The position numbers were made by a program, and so were the translations under genes. The notes beneath the pieces are model-generated. The model saw nothing but the letters and a program-made list of their open reading frames with translations. It made no database searches and had not been told where the DNA came from. From positions 1 through 64,000 of the forward strand of contig CANXME010000294.1 in the NCBI GenBank assembly GCA_948144175.1: a stretch of 64,000 bases of DNA, read 5' to 3'. Below are positions 49,077-58,607 of the stretch, piece after piece. This DNA is from Closterium sp. NIES-65 (taxonomy: Eukaryota; Streptophyta; Zygnematophyceae; Desmidiales; Closteriaceae). Position 1 is the stretch's first letter; each line of letters starts with the position of its first letter.

Positions 49077-49554
49077 TTTGTAAAATAGTTTAAAGGTCTT
49101 GTCTTCGCAGTTGCTCCGAATGTCGACTCCACACCTCACGAGTTGCGCCGAAGAGAGAAAGTTGTATTGCAAGTTGGGAACAGCCAGCACGCCTCCGATG
49201 TGAATGGTGAAGTGGGTGTCTTCAGCCTCAAGGTAAATCTCCCCGATGTTGTAAACTTTGAGGCGATTGTTGTTGGCTACGGTGATTTCGCACGGTCGTC
49301 GCATGTGTTTTGAGTTGATGATGAACCTTGGTGGCCCCACCATGTTTTGTCCGCAGCAGCTATCAAGATACCAAGTGTTGAAGTGCTCGCAGTTCTGGCG
49401 CGCGATCCCAACGATCCTTGGATCGACGATGCGGTTGAAGTCTCTGAAGTAGGGTGAGAGATCGATGTATCTTCTCGCTGGAAAACTGGGACGGGACCCC
49501 GGAGTGATTGGAGATCCAACGACTGAGTGTGGGGTCGTTGTCCGGACTCGGCAT
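49077..49554 (-). pseudogene. CopB protease region with DSCCGQ motif
   Basis: The minus frame reads NTWYLDSCCGQNMVGPPRF (about 49375-49320), then ITVANNNRLKVYNIG and LQYNFLSSAQLVRCGVD, aligned with CopA throughout. Upstream (to 49554) RYIDLSPYFRDFN matches CopA's gag-pol junction. CopB ends abruptly at 49554, where the GypG LTR begins; its gag and 5' LTR are missing. Confidence 0.82.
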
Positions 49555-49924
49555 TGTGAGAGTACGACGGCTTATGCCAGCTATGCTTGCTTGCCTTTAC
49601 TTAATCATGCTATTTCTAGCATAGGAAAAATCATATGCATGCATGAATTGCTTGATTTCCTAGGCTAGGTGCTTTCCTACATTTTATTATAGTTATAGCA
49701 CCGAGCTAGGTTGCGTGCACCGAATTCTAGCCTTTTTGGTTGCCACCGAATTGCCTTCTACCGAATTCGGGAAGGATCTGTTCGGGTCGCTTCGCGACCC
49801 GCGGAACCTTCGCGTAACACCTGGTTACGGGACCTTGTGTCGAGCCTGTATATAGCCTCGTGTTGTACCCACGTGATCATTCAATTACGATTCTCTTTTG
49901 TGATCTCGATCCTAGATCCTCACA
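49555..49924 (+). repeat. GypG 5' LTR
   Basis: Starts TGTGAGAGTACG, ends GATCCTCACA. TATATAGCC at 49849-49857 is a TATA candidate. No 3' partner is present in the window. Confidence 0.85.
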
Positions 49925-50082
49925 CTTGGTAATTAGAGCCCGTTTACACGCGAAAGTTTTTCGACCGCTAAAACCGAGTCTTCAAAAACCGCGGGGGCGA
50001 CGCATTTAAACATGGATTTCAGGTACGTAGCACTGGTTCCGTCTTTTTTGCTCCCCCTCGTTTCGGTTTTTTCGGACGCGTA

Positions 50083-51029
50083 ATGTCAGGCATGGAGGGC
50101 CAAGGCGACAACTATGCGAGTACGAGCGACATCGTGAGCCTCCGCACCGACATGGAGCAGACGCAGGCGGCGCTACGACGACTCGAGGCCCTTCTGACAC
50201 ACCAACCAGGAATCCCCACTGCAGCAGCACCGAACGTAGCAGCGACAGCACCCGCAGCAGTGGCGACACTGACATTTCACGGACCGATGGCACCACTGTC
50301 GCCGAACCTCGAAGCCGCACGACCGAGGCTCCCTGGAGCGTTCGATCCCAGCGCAAAGGGATCCGACGTCCGGCGATTCGTGGCAACCCTCGAAATTTAC
50401 TTCGAGGCCATTGGCTGTTCGACCCCGCAACAAGAATTTGGCTCGCAGCGACACTGTTACGTGGACCGGCACTCGAATGGATTTATTACACTGACGTAGC
50501 CCGCGGGGAGAAAACGTGGCAGCAGTTCTGGGCAGATTTAATCGAGCGTTTCGAACCGATTAATACGACCTACATGGCGCGGCAGCAGATACACCGACAC
50601 AAGCAATACAGTAGTGTAGCACAGTACACGCAGCAGATGGAGCTACTGTTCAACCGCATCACCGACCTGACCGAAGGCAAAAAAAACAAGGCGTACACAG
50701 AAGGGTTAAAATTGGAGAATCGGCGGCAGGTGATTGCGGCGAATTACAACAGCTATCGCGACATCGTGCGTGTTGCCGAGCGATACGATGCGCTGACTCA
50801 AGGTCAACCCAAAACACGACACTTCACGTCGAACCGTACATTCGGCACGGAGCGATCGGCACCCCCCACGTTCACCGAACCGATTGATATCGACAAATAC
50901 GACGCGAAGCAACAGCCGACAAAATGCGAATTTTGCGGCGCAGCAGGGCATCAGACTTTGTCGTGCTACAAAATGAAGAAAGCACGTGCGGCACTCCGGG
51001 ACGGTAACAGTGGAGCACCTCTGAAGTAA
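50083..51029 (+). pseudogene. GypG gag (frameshifted)
   Basis: MSGMEGQGDNYASTSD starts at 50083 with a short coiled segment (MEQTQAALRRLEALL). The frame stops at 50499. The capsid continues in another frame, 50574-51029, with RITDLTEGKKNKAYTEGL and a knuckle CEFCGAAGHQTLSC. At least one indel lies near 50440-50500. Confidence 0.82.
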
Positions 51030-51076
51030 AAAAACGGGAATCGCCAGTAGCCGCGGATCGACCTGGCGATCGCGTA

Positions 51077-51819
51077 ATGATCCAAAAAGCAGAAAAAGGC
51101 GACAGCGTGGCGACTTCGGAGCGGGTGAAAAAAGGAGAAAATGATGGCGCGAAAATAAAACGTCATGACCGGCTGGCATCAGGGGAAATCGCCGAGGCGA
51201 ATGCAGGCTCCGCGAAAAAAGACTCTGCATCGACCGGGAAACTCCAACCAAACACCCATGAAAGTAAGAGTTCGTTAAAAGTATCCTATAAAGATACCCT
51301 AACAAAAAATATTGCTTCTCGTGGTTTTCAAGCCTTAGAAAAATTCAGGGGAGATTTAGAGGCCAAGAAAAAGCCTTTAGAAATTATTCAGGTACCTGAG
51401 AAGTTGGGCAAAGTACTACGGAGCGTAGAAAAGGGCCGTGCGTTCTGTGGAGTTGATTTTCTCTCCCCGCAGCACAGTGTTAAGGCTCCCCGTTGCCCAC
51501 AGGTGAAGCCTACACAGCTGCCAAGGCTTAGAGGAGAATTCCTGGCTCCTGAGAAGTGGTGCAAGCCTCGGAAAAATCCTCCTACCCCCTAGGTGAAGTT
51601 CGAAGAGAAAAGTGCTGAGTCACGTATAGGAAATAGGGGTGGTATTCAGTTTGATGTACCCTATGATCCTATCAATGAGACCCTCTTTGGCTACTCAGCG
51701 GAGCAGGCACCACTACTCCTCGAGGTGTTATGCAAAGGACGACGCCTCCAGGCACTGGTGGACAGCGGTGCATCTCACTCGGTGTGTGACCGCGAGACGT
51801 TGGAGAAAATTGGGGAACC
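51077..51819 (+). pseudogene. GypG protease N-terminal part, cut by SMART insertion
   Basis: A Lys-rich linker (51077-51592) ends at a TAG. The next frame (51593 onward) gives LLEVLCKGRRLQALVDSGAS with the catalytic DSGAS at about 51760. The frame meets the SMART element at 51820 and would continue in phase at 52200. Confidence 0.82.
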
Positions 51820-52194
51820 TGTCAGAATCCCAACCACTAGACCATTGGGATAAAAGGGCTTGTTTCAGAAGCAGGTCAGTGCGCCCATAACCCCCCAGGC
51901 AAACGCGCCTGTAACCCTCTTCAGGATCGATCGAGCATCCATAGTGCAGATCTACTGACACCCCCCCACACTGGGAGGCCCAGGACTAAGCACAGCGGCA
52001 CCGGCCTACATGTGCATACACCGGGAATCGAACCCGAGACCGCTCTGATACCATGTCAGAATCCCAACCACTAGACCAATGGGATAAAAGGGCTTGTTTC
52101 AGTAGCGGGTCAGTGCGCCCATAACCCCCCAGGCAAACGCGCCTGTAACCCTCTCCAGGATCGATCGGGCATCCATAGTGCAGATTTACTGACA
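51820..52194 (-). mobile_element. SMART/TRIM: complete 375-bp miniature LTR retrotransposon
   Basis: LTRs of 141 bp (51820-51960 and 52054-52194) begin TGTCAG, end CTGACA and differ at six positions (about 96 percent). The 93-bp interior carries the exact primer site TGGTATCAGAGC on the minus strand (52053-52042) and a polypurine tract GTGTGGGGGGG next to the left LTR. GAACC is duplicated (51815-51819, 52195-52199). There is no coding capacity. It must rely on enzymes of other elements. Size and layout fit the SMART/TRIM class known from plants. Confidence 0.96.
52021..52087 (-). promoter_or_regulatory. tRNA-like fold with A and B boxes across the SMART LTR/primer-site junction
   Basis: On the minus strand TGGTCTAGTGG (52078-52068) is an exact A-box match and GGTTCGATTCC (52034-52024) an exact B-box match, 33 nt apart as in tRNA genes. 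The preceding GGTCTAGTGGTTGGGATTC is nearly a tRNA-Glu D-arm. TCTGA-CATGGTA-TCAGA (52060-52044) forms a five-pair stem with a seven-base loop, straddling the LTR end and primer site. TCGGG-TTCGATT-CCCGG makes a T-arm. No acceptor stem forms, so this is not a working tRNA gene. A Pol III promoter is the inference. Confidence 0.75.
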
Positions 52195-52199
52195 GAACC

Positions 52200-53427
52200 T
52201 TCCGAGGAGACCAAGTTCTCGGCAACGATGGTGGACGGTACGAAACTTCCCATCCACGGCGAAGCATCACTGCAGCTGCACATAGGGGCGCTCATGGTGC
52301 AGTTTCTCAGGCTCATGGTGAGTGCCGAGGGCGTACACGTGGACCCGCGGAAGATCGAAGCCTTCAAGAAGTGGAAAGTACCGGAGAACGTGAAGGAGTT
52401 GCAGCAGTTCCTAGGCTTCGCCAACTACTACAACAGGTTCGTGCCACAGTACGCTAAGATTGCAGCGCCCTTGACCGACCTATTGAAAAAGGATACGCCC
52501 TTCAAATGGGATACACCTCATCAGCAAGCCATGGAACAGCTACAGACAGCACTAACCACAGCACCAGTACTCATCCTACCGGACCCCGAGAAAGACTATG
52601 TTGTTGAAGCAGACGCTAGTGACCAGGCAGTCGGAGCAGTACTGATGCAAGATCACGGGAACGGGTTACAACCTATCGCCTACCTCAGTAAGAAGCTATA
52701 CGGAGCAGAACTGAATCACCCCATCCACGACAAGGAAGCCTTAGCTATAGTCGTAGCCTTCAAGGCGTGGAGGTGTTACCTAGAGGGAGCCAAGACCACA
52801 ATCTATACTGACCACTGCAGTCTCAAATACCTGAAGTCGCAGCCAACGCTCTCGAGGCAACAGGTGCGGTGGATGGACTTCCTAGAAACTCACTTCCACT
52901 ACGACATCGTCTACAAGCCCGGGCTACACAACAAAGCAGACGCGTTGAGCCGCCCCGGACATGTAGCAGGCATCCAGCTCGACGAGATGAACCCTCTGCT
53001 CAAGGGTTTATTCCAACATGGGTACTCCGTGGACGCAGAGATCGCTACAGCACAGACCAAGAAGCTGTTACAGTGGGAGAAAGACTTAGCTGTAAGGAAG
53101 GGTTTAGGAAAGATTAGGGTACCAAATTACGCCCCGCTATGGCAGATCCTATTAGAGGAGTTTCACGACGTACCTTACGCGGGACATTTTGGGAGCAACA
53201 AGACATTAGCGGGAATAGCAAAGTATATTTTCTCGCCCGGGATGGCAGCAGATGTGCAGCAGCTCATCACCTCTTGCGACACGTGCCAGCGGATGAAGAG
53301 CAGCAAGCAGAAAAAACAGGGTTACTTCAACCTCTACCCGTACCGGAGCAGCCATGGCAGGTCGTTAGTCTCGACTTCATCACAGGACCTCCTTCGACCT
53401 CACGGGGACATGATTCCATCCTCGTAG
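52200..53427 (+). pseudogene. GypG protease end, RT remnant, RNase H and integrase start
   Basis: Protease continues in phase after the SMART element (TKFSATMVDGTKLPIHG). Then LQLHIGALMVQFL jumps directly to LMVSAEGVHVDPRKIEAFKK, the end of RT, so the fingers and palm are absent. RNase H (VVEADASDQAVGAVLM, HPIHDKEALAIV, YTDHCSLKYLKSQ) and the integrase zinc module (HFGSNKTLAG, CDTCQRM) follow. The frame is lost near 53330. Confidence 0.85.
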
Positions 53428-53776
53428 TCATCAACAAGTTCTCCAAAATGGGTCACTTCATACCAACCAACGCCACAGCTACAGCTGAGCAACTGCTCGC
53501 CTCTTCTTCGACCGCATCATCACCATCCACGGCATCCCCTCTACACTCATCTCAGACTGAGACCCCAAATTCACCAGTAAGTTCTGGAAGGAGCTCATGG
53601 GACTGTTGGGGACAAAGCTTGCAATGTCTTTAGCATACCAATCCCTGAATGACGGACAAACAGAGCGACTCAATCAAGTGGTTGAACAGTTACTGCGCAC
53701 AGCTGGCAAGGACGACATCAGCCACTGGGACACACAATTACCGACCCTAGAGTTCGCTTACAACAACGCCTCACGT
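53330..53776 (+). pseudogene. GypG integrase core, truncated
   Basis: In other frames: WQVVSLDFITGPPSTSRGHD, ILVVINKFSKMGHFIPTNA, then LNDGQTERLNQVVEQLL and LEFAYNNAS. The second core Asp region is frameshifted. Sequence similarity to gypsy stops at about 53776. Confidence 0.8.
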
Positions 53777-54620
53777 GCGGTTCGAGTGAGTTGCGCTGCA
53801 TTTTTTTTTTTTTTTTTTTTTTTTTTGGTGCTAAGGACGGGTCGGGCCTAATTCGTTTTCAGTCCATGCAAGACTGGTGGGTAGCGGTTCAAAGCGCTTT
53901 ATCAGACAAACGGTTCTAAAGTGCACAACATTTTTCTCAACTGCTTATGTTGAAATAGAACTGTACGAGATGAAGAAGGCCGATTGAACATTCAACTGAG
54001 CAATTCTTACGGGCAATTCAGGCAAGAGTGAGACTCATGGTTTAACCCGTTACACCCTCCATCTTGTCTTCCCCCTTCTTTCCGCCCCTCCGTTCCCCCC
54101 TCTCCCTTTCCCCTCCTCCTTACGCCCGCCCTCTACTCCACGCAGCAATGCGCGCGGTTTGTGGGCTTCGATCAGTGCAGCCAGGAACTCGAGGCAATGA
54201 ATTGCGCTGTGATGTGCAACCCAGGTGCGTTTGCGATCTCACTTTCACCCCACATGACATACTGATGCATAACATGTGCTTTCTAATGTACGCATATGTT
54301 ACCAGACAATTTGAACTAGTAACTGCTGGTATTTACACTGCCTTTGTCCATGCAGATAGCGGAAACTATGTTGTTGCGGATTCGGAATGGTCCGGGACCT
54401 TCTCTGTATGCGATGGATACGCATCTTACGTTTACTCTGAATGCAAAGGCCTACCAAGTAAGTCGAAAGTACATGTGAACTGGCATCGCATTGCTCATAT
54501 ACCCCCGTTAGTTACCATTTGTTGTTTCTCTTTCGGATTTTTGTTTGTCTTTTTGGTCAAACAACTTCAACATTTCACTCAATTCGCTCTCTTTATGGTC
54601 CCCGATTCTCGTTCTCCTTT
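53777..54620 (+). pseudogene. Second copy of the folate-receptor-like gene: exons 2 and 3 with introns
   Basis: From TTCGAGTGAGTTGCGCT (exon 1 donor and intron 1, with a T tract) the sequence follows 15884-16605 closely. Exon 2 is 54146-54224 (79 nt) and exon 3 is 54356-54457 (102 nt), the same lengths as in the first copy, with all splice sites kept. Most differences in the exons are at third codon positions. Exon 1 is lost to the GypG junction. Exons 4-5 are lost at the NonI junction near 54620. As it stands it cannot encode a full protein. Confidence 0.88.
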
Positions 54621-55672
54621 CCCTTTCTCCCAAGTGTGCACAGCACTGTCACTACTAGGCGCAGAGCCCCGGACTACACGGCGACAGGCGCAGCTGACTC
54701 TCTGGGCTAGCAGGCTAGACCCCGGACTACAGGCGTTGCGGACGACAAGACGGTTGCCTCCACTCAACTTCCCCCAGCTGTCCCACACCCCCTGCTGTAC
54801 CTCCAGCACTGCTCACACGCCACCCCCCTCGTACCACGCCGACGGCTCCAACACATCCACCCCCATCAGCGGCAGTTGCACCAGTGGGAGACGGAGGAGG
54901 AGGAGGAGCAGGGGACGGCGCACACACCCATCACCCCCAGACTCGCCACCCCCACACTCGCCACCCCCAAACCCTAACACGACAGCATGGGGCAGGAGCG
55001 GGGGGCGACGGCGCGCGGCTCGGGAGACAGTGCGCGGCTCTAGTGCAGGCTATGCGGGCCGCACACGGGCCTGGCGCGGGCTGTACGAGCCGCGCGCGGG
55101 CCTGGCGCAGGCCGTACGAGCCGCGCGCGGGCTGTACGGGCCGCGCACGGTCTTGGCGCAGACCGTAGCCCGCGCGCGGGCTTGGCGCAGGCCATACGGG
55201 CTGCGCGCGAGCTGTACGGGCCGCGTGCGGGCCTGGCGCAGGTCGCACGAGCCGCGTCGGGCGACGGAGGGCGACGCGCGGGTCCGCGGGGGCGCCACGA
55301 CGGGCGACAGGGGGCGACGCGCGGGTCGACGGGGCGGGCAGGGCAGTAAATCGCCGCGCACTCGGGGTGCGCGGCGGGAAGAAAAAAAAAAGGCCGCGCG
55401 CCCCGAGCGCGCGGCAGGCAGAAAACGACGCGCGCACGAGGCGCGCGATAGGTAGGACAACAGCGGAAGCTAACGGTGGGTCCATCTAGAGGATCGACCC
55501 GGGAGGGTCGACCTGCTCTGATAGCATGTCGAAACAGTAGGCAAGAATCAGAAACAGGAAAGAGAGAGTTTCACTAGCAGGCAGTTGAGTACATATAGCA
55601 AACCCTAATTCGGGCTGTACTCACTATAGAGCACCCCACTGTAGACTAGACAAACATCACATTCTAATGCGC
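54621..55672 (-). mobile_element. NonI: truncated non-autonomous copia-type element
   Basis: The right end is a 5' LTR on the minus strand (about 55527-55672; plus strand starts TGTCGAAACAGTAGG and holds CTAGCAGGCAG as in NonC). The adjoining minus primer site is TGCTATCAGAGC (55526-55515). The interior is GC-rich leader-type repeat (GCGGGCCTGGCGCAGGC). No left LTR is visible, so the 3' end is missing. An initiator-tRNA-like stretch lies at 55460-55526 (CAGCGGAAGC, GGTGGGTCCA, GCTCTGATAGCA). Confidence 0.75.
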
Positions 55673-55876
55673 AGGTAGGCAGCTTTTGAGACGCCTCAAA
55701 AGTAAGCAAGGTTTGAGAATGTTTGTGAGAAAACGGAAGTGAGAGTGTTTGTGAGACCTTTCAAAATGTTTGCGAGTAAAGTAGGGAGAGTGGGAAAACG
55801 GAGATTGGAAGGAAGAATGGAAAGGAGAGTGGGGGTCCGAGGGGGTGTGTAAAAGAGTGAAGGGAAGAGCTTTGAC

Positions 55877-56730
55877 CCGAGAGAGTAGAGGACACGGCCA
55901 ATGACCCATACCATGCCACACCTATCTTTCAGGCGCGTCAGAAATAGTGTAAGGAGGATAACTTACCCGAGCGAGTAGAAGACGCGGCCAATGACCCACA
56001 CCATGCCACACCTACAGGCAGCATGGTGGATGGATGGGAGAGTGTGATGGACAAGAGGCACACCACCATGCCACACCATGCCATGCCACACAAAACCACG
56101 CCACACCACGCCACACCACGCCACACCATGCCACACCATGCCACACCAAGCCAGAGGTGGGGAGGCACTCAAGGGAGGGCGGAGGCAGGAAGTGATGGGG
56201 TAGGGGAGCGAGCACGGATGGATGCACACGGAGAAACATAACAGATGGGGAAACATAACAGATGGGGAAATATAACATATGGGGAAACATGGGGATGACA
56301 GCAAGGGCTGGGAGGGCAACATACGCGGAGGCAGTGATAGGGTAGGGGTAACAGGAGATGAGGATCATCGAGAGGAAGGCGGGGTGGCATTCAAATCGAC
56401 ACAATATGATGAGAAGGCAACGGGTGGCAAGATATGGGATGTGTTGAGAAGAGCAACAGACGCAGAAGCGCAATGAGGTAGGCATAGCCGGCAATGAGGA
56501 GCAACGAGATTAAGGTTGGGTAGTTCTCAAGGGTGTTCTAGTGGGTGCGCTAGAAGCATTTGAACAGGCTGTACTCCTGTCTTGTTACTGTACATCTGCA
56601 CACCCAGGGGCGCGGAGCGGAGCAGAGCGGTGAGGAGGGAAGGCGGGGTAGCTCTCAAGGGTGTTCTGGAGGGCGCGCTGGTAGCAGTTGAACAGGCTGT
56701 CCTCCTTGTCATCGTACTATCAAATTATGT
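55877..56730 (-). pseudogene. Second, decayed copy of the MGST3 locus
   Basis: Exon 4 occurs twice (55877-55921 and 55967-56011, each 45 bp with an AG acceptor; the second has an ideal GTAAGT donor). Each encodes CGMVWVIGRV followed by FYSLG or LYSLG. Exon 3 occurs as a copy with stops at about 56480-56592 (MYSNKTG..., NTLE, LLLIAGYAY) and a partial better copy at 56640-56716 (DSLFNCYQRAL-type). Exons 1, 2 and 5 are not seen. Order and strand relative to the adjacent folate-receptor-like fragment equal those at 15.5-21.2 kb. CACCATGCCA repeats fill 56060-56155. Confidence 0.82.
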
Positions 56731-57697
56731 TTGTATGCTCTAGGGTGTAGTGGGGCATACTCGAGTGAGTACAACCCTTCAGGGTTTCATACTTGTACTC
56801 ACATTCCTACTCAATGCATCATTCCTCCTTGACATGGTTTCAGAGTAGGTCCCAGTTAGGACCAAATTTTTAGGGCCCACCATATTCGTTCCGCTCTTCC
56901 CGGCCGTCGCGTTTTTTGTTTTCACTGCCCGGCCGTCACGTTTTTTCCCCTGCTGCCCTGGCCTGCCCCGCGTGCTACCGCGCTGCCTGCCCAAAATCAC
57001 GCGCTGTCGCGCTGCCTAGTGCGCCCGGCCGCCTGCTGCTCGAGTTGCCCGCGCGCTGCCAACGCGGCCCGCGCGCTGCCTGCACGTCGCCCGTGCTGCC
57101 CTGTGCCGCCCGCCGCCGCGCTGCCCTATGCCGCCCACCGCCGCGCTGCCCTGTGCTGCCCGCCGCCCGCTGCCCTGCGCGCTGCATTGCCCGCACTGCC
57201 TGCATGTGCCCTGCCTGAGCCGCCCGCGCCTTGCCATGCGCCGCCCGCTCACGCCCCTGCTGCACTGCTCCACCGCCAACTCGTGCCCTGCCCTGCCCTG
57301 ATTGCACGCCTGCTGCTGTTGCGTGCACCGCCAGCTAACGCCCCTGCTGCTGTTGCTTGCGAGCCGCCGAGCCGAGCCGCCGAGCCGAGCCGCCAAACCG
57401 AGCCGCCCAGTCCAACCGCCCGTTCGAGCCGCCCTGCCGAGCCGCCCAAACCGAGCCGCCCTACTGAGCCGCTCCTTACTACTGCTACTGCTACCACTGA
57501 TTCTGCTACCGCCACTACCGTTCGACTGCTATGGCGACCCCTACCATTCTCACCTTTGACGGAGAGGGCCACCAGGTAGACTTCGAGTCCTGGCTAGAGG
57601 ATTTCCACGGGTACTTGCAAAGCCAGACGAGGGAGGATGTCTCTCTCTATGAGCATACCTCGGGGTCCCTCGATGCCCCTCCTAACACATGTACTCG
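56718..57697 (+). mobile_element. CopJ: copia 5' part (LTR, leader, gag start), split by CopK
   Basis: LTR about 56718-56834 (starts TATCAAATTATG, probably a mutated TGTCA; ends CCTTGACA), then primer site TGGTTTCAGAGT (56835). AGGGCCCACC follows at 56872. A GC-rich leader runs to 57530. The gag start at 57531 reads MATPTILTFDGEGHQVDFES for 55 codons, until CopK's LTR begins at 57698. The rest is presumably to the right of the window. Confidence 0.85.
57531..57697 (+). pseudogene. CopJ gag N-terminus
   Basis: WLEDFHGYLQSQTREDVSLY aligns with WLDDLQLFLQCDRADDLSLF of Cop1. Cut by CopK at 57698. Confidence 0.85.
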
Positions 57698-58607
57698 TGT
57701 CAAACATTATATATGTTGTTGTAGTTGTTTAGGCTACAGTGGGTTAGCCTATAGGGGGTACACATTCCTAGTTTTTTATACTTGTACTCATTTTCACTGT
57801 TAGTTCATCCATTCTTGTTCAACATGGTATAGAGCAGGTCCTTCCTAGGACCGATTTTTTTAGGGCCCACCACTACCTACCTATCTACCTGCGCCCTAGG
57901 GCGCCTCGGCTTTCACGCCCCTAGAGGCCCCGTCGGCCCCACGCTCTCGCACCTAGAGGCCTCAGTCGGCCCCGTGCTCGCTTTTAGAGGCCCCGAATCG
58001 GCCCCGCGCTTACCCCTAGAGGCCCGCGTCGGCCCCGCGCTCGTCCTTAACGGCCCCGAATCGGCCCCGCGCTTACCCCTAGAGGCCCGCGCTGGCCCCG
58101 CGCTCGTCCCTTCCGGCCCCGATCGGCCCCGCGCTCGTCCCTCACGGCCCCGATAGGCCCCGCGCTCGCCCTTAGAGGCCCACGTCGGCCCCGCGCTCGT
58201 CCCTTACGGCCCCGATTGGCCCCGCGATCGTCCCTCACGGCCCCGATAGGCCCCGCGCTCGCCCTTAGCACCCACGTCGGCCCCGCGCTCGTCCCTCACG
58301 GCCCCACCCGCTCCCCGCGCTCTCCCTTAGCGGCCCCGAGCCGACCAGAGCCGCCCAGCCCTAACGGAACCGAACCGCCCGACCCGAGCCACCAGCCCTA
58401 ACTGACCCAAGCCGCCCGAACCGAGCCGCCCGAACCGAGCCGCCCGAACCGAGCCGCGCCGCCCGACCCGAGCCGCCCGAACCGAGCCGCGCCACCCGAC
58501 CCGAGCCGCGCCGCCCTACCTATACCGAGCCGCGCCGCCCTACCTGTACCGAGATGCGCCGCCCTACCTACCCTACTGCTCCTACTGCTTTTCCTACTGC
58601 TGCTACC

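Larger units (their letters stand above)
49555..53776 (+). mobile_element. GypG: Ty3/gypsy element lacking its 3' end
   Basis: A 370-bp LTR (49555-49924) with 6-bp inverted ends TGTGAG/CTCACA is followed by TGGTAATTAGAGCC (49927-49940) as primer site. Gag, protease, RNase H and integrase follow. The RT palm is deleted. The element breaks off inside integrase at FAYNNAS (about 53776), where a host-gene fragment begins. A SMART element interrupts the protease. Confidence 0.88.

Noticed and set aside
52021..52087. Functional tRNA-Glu gene
   Set aside because: D, anticodon-like and T arms form, but the acceptor arms do not pair and the loop lacks U33; it is a mimic inside a transposon.
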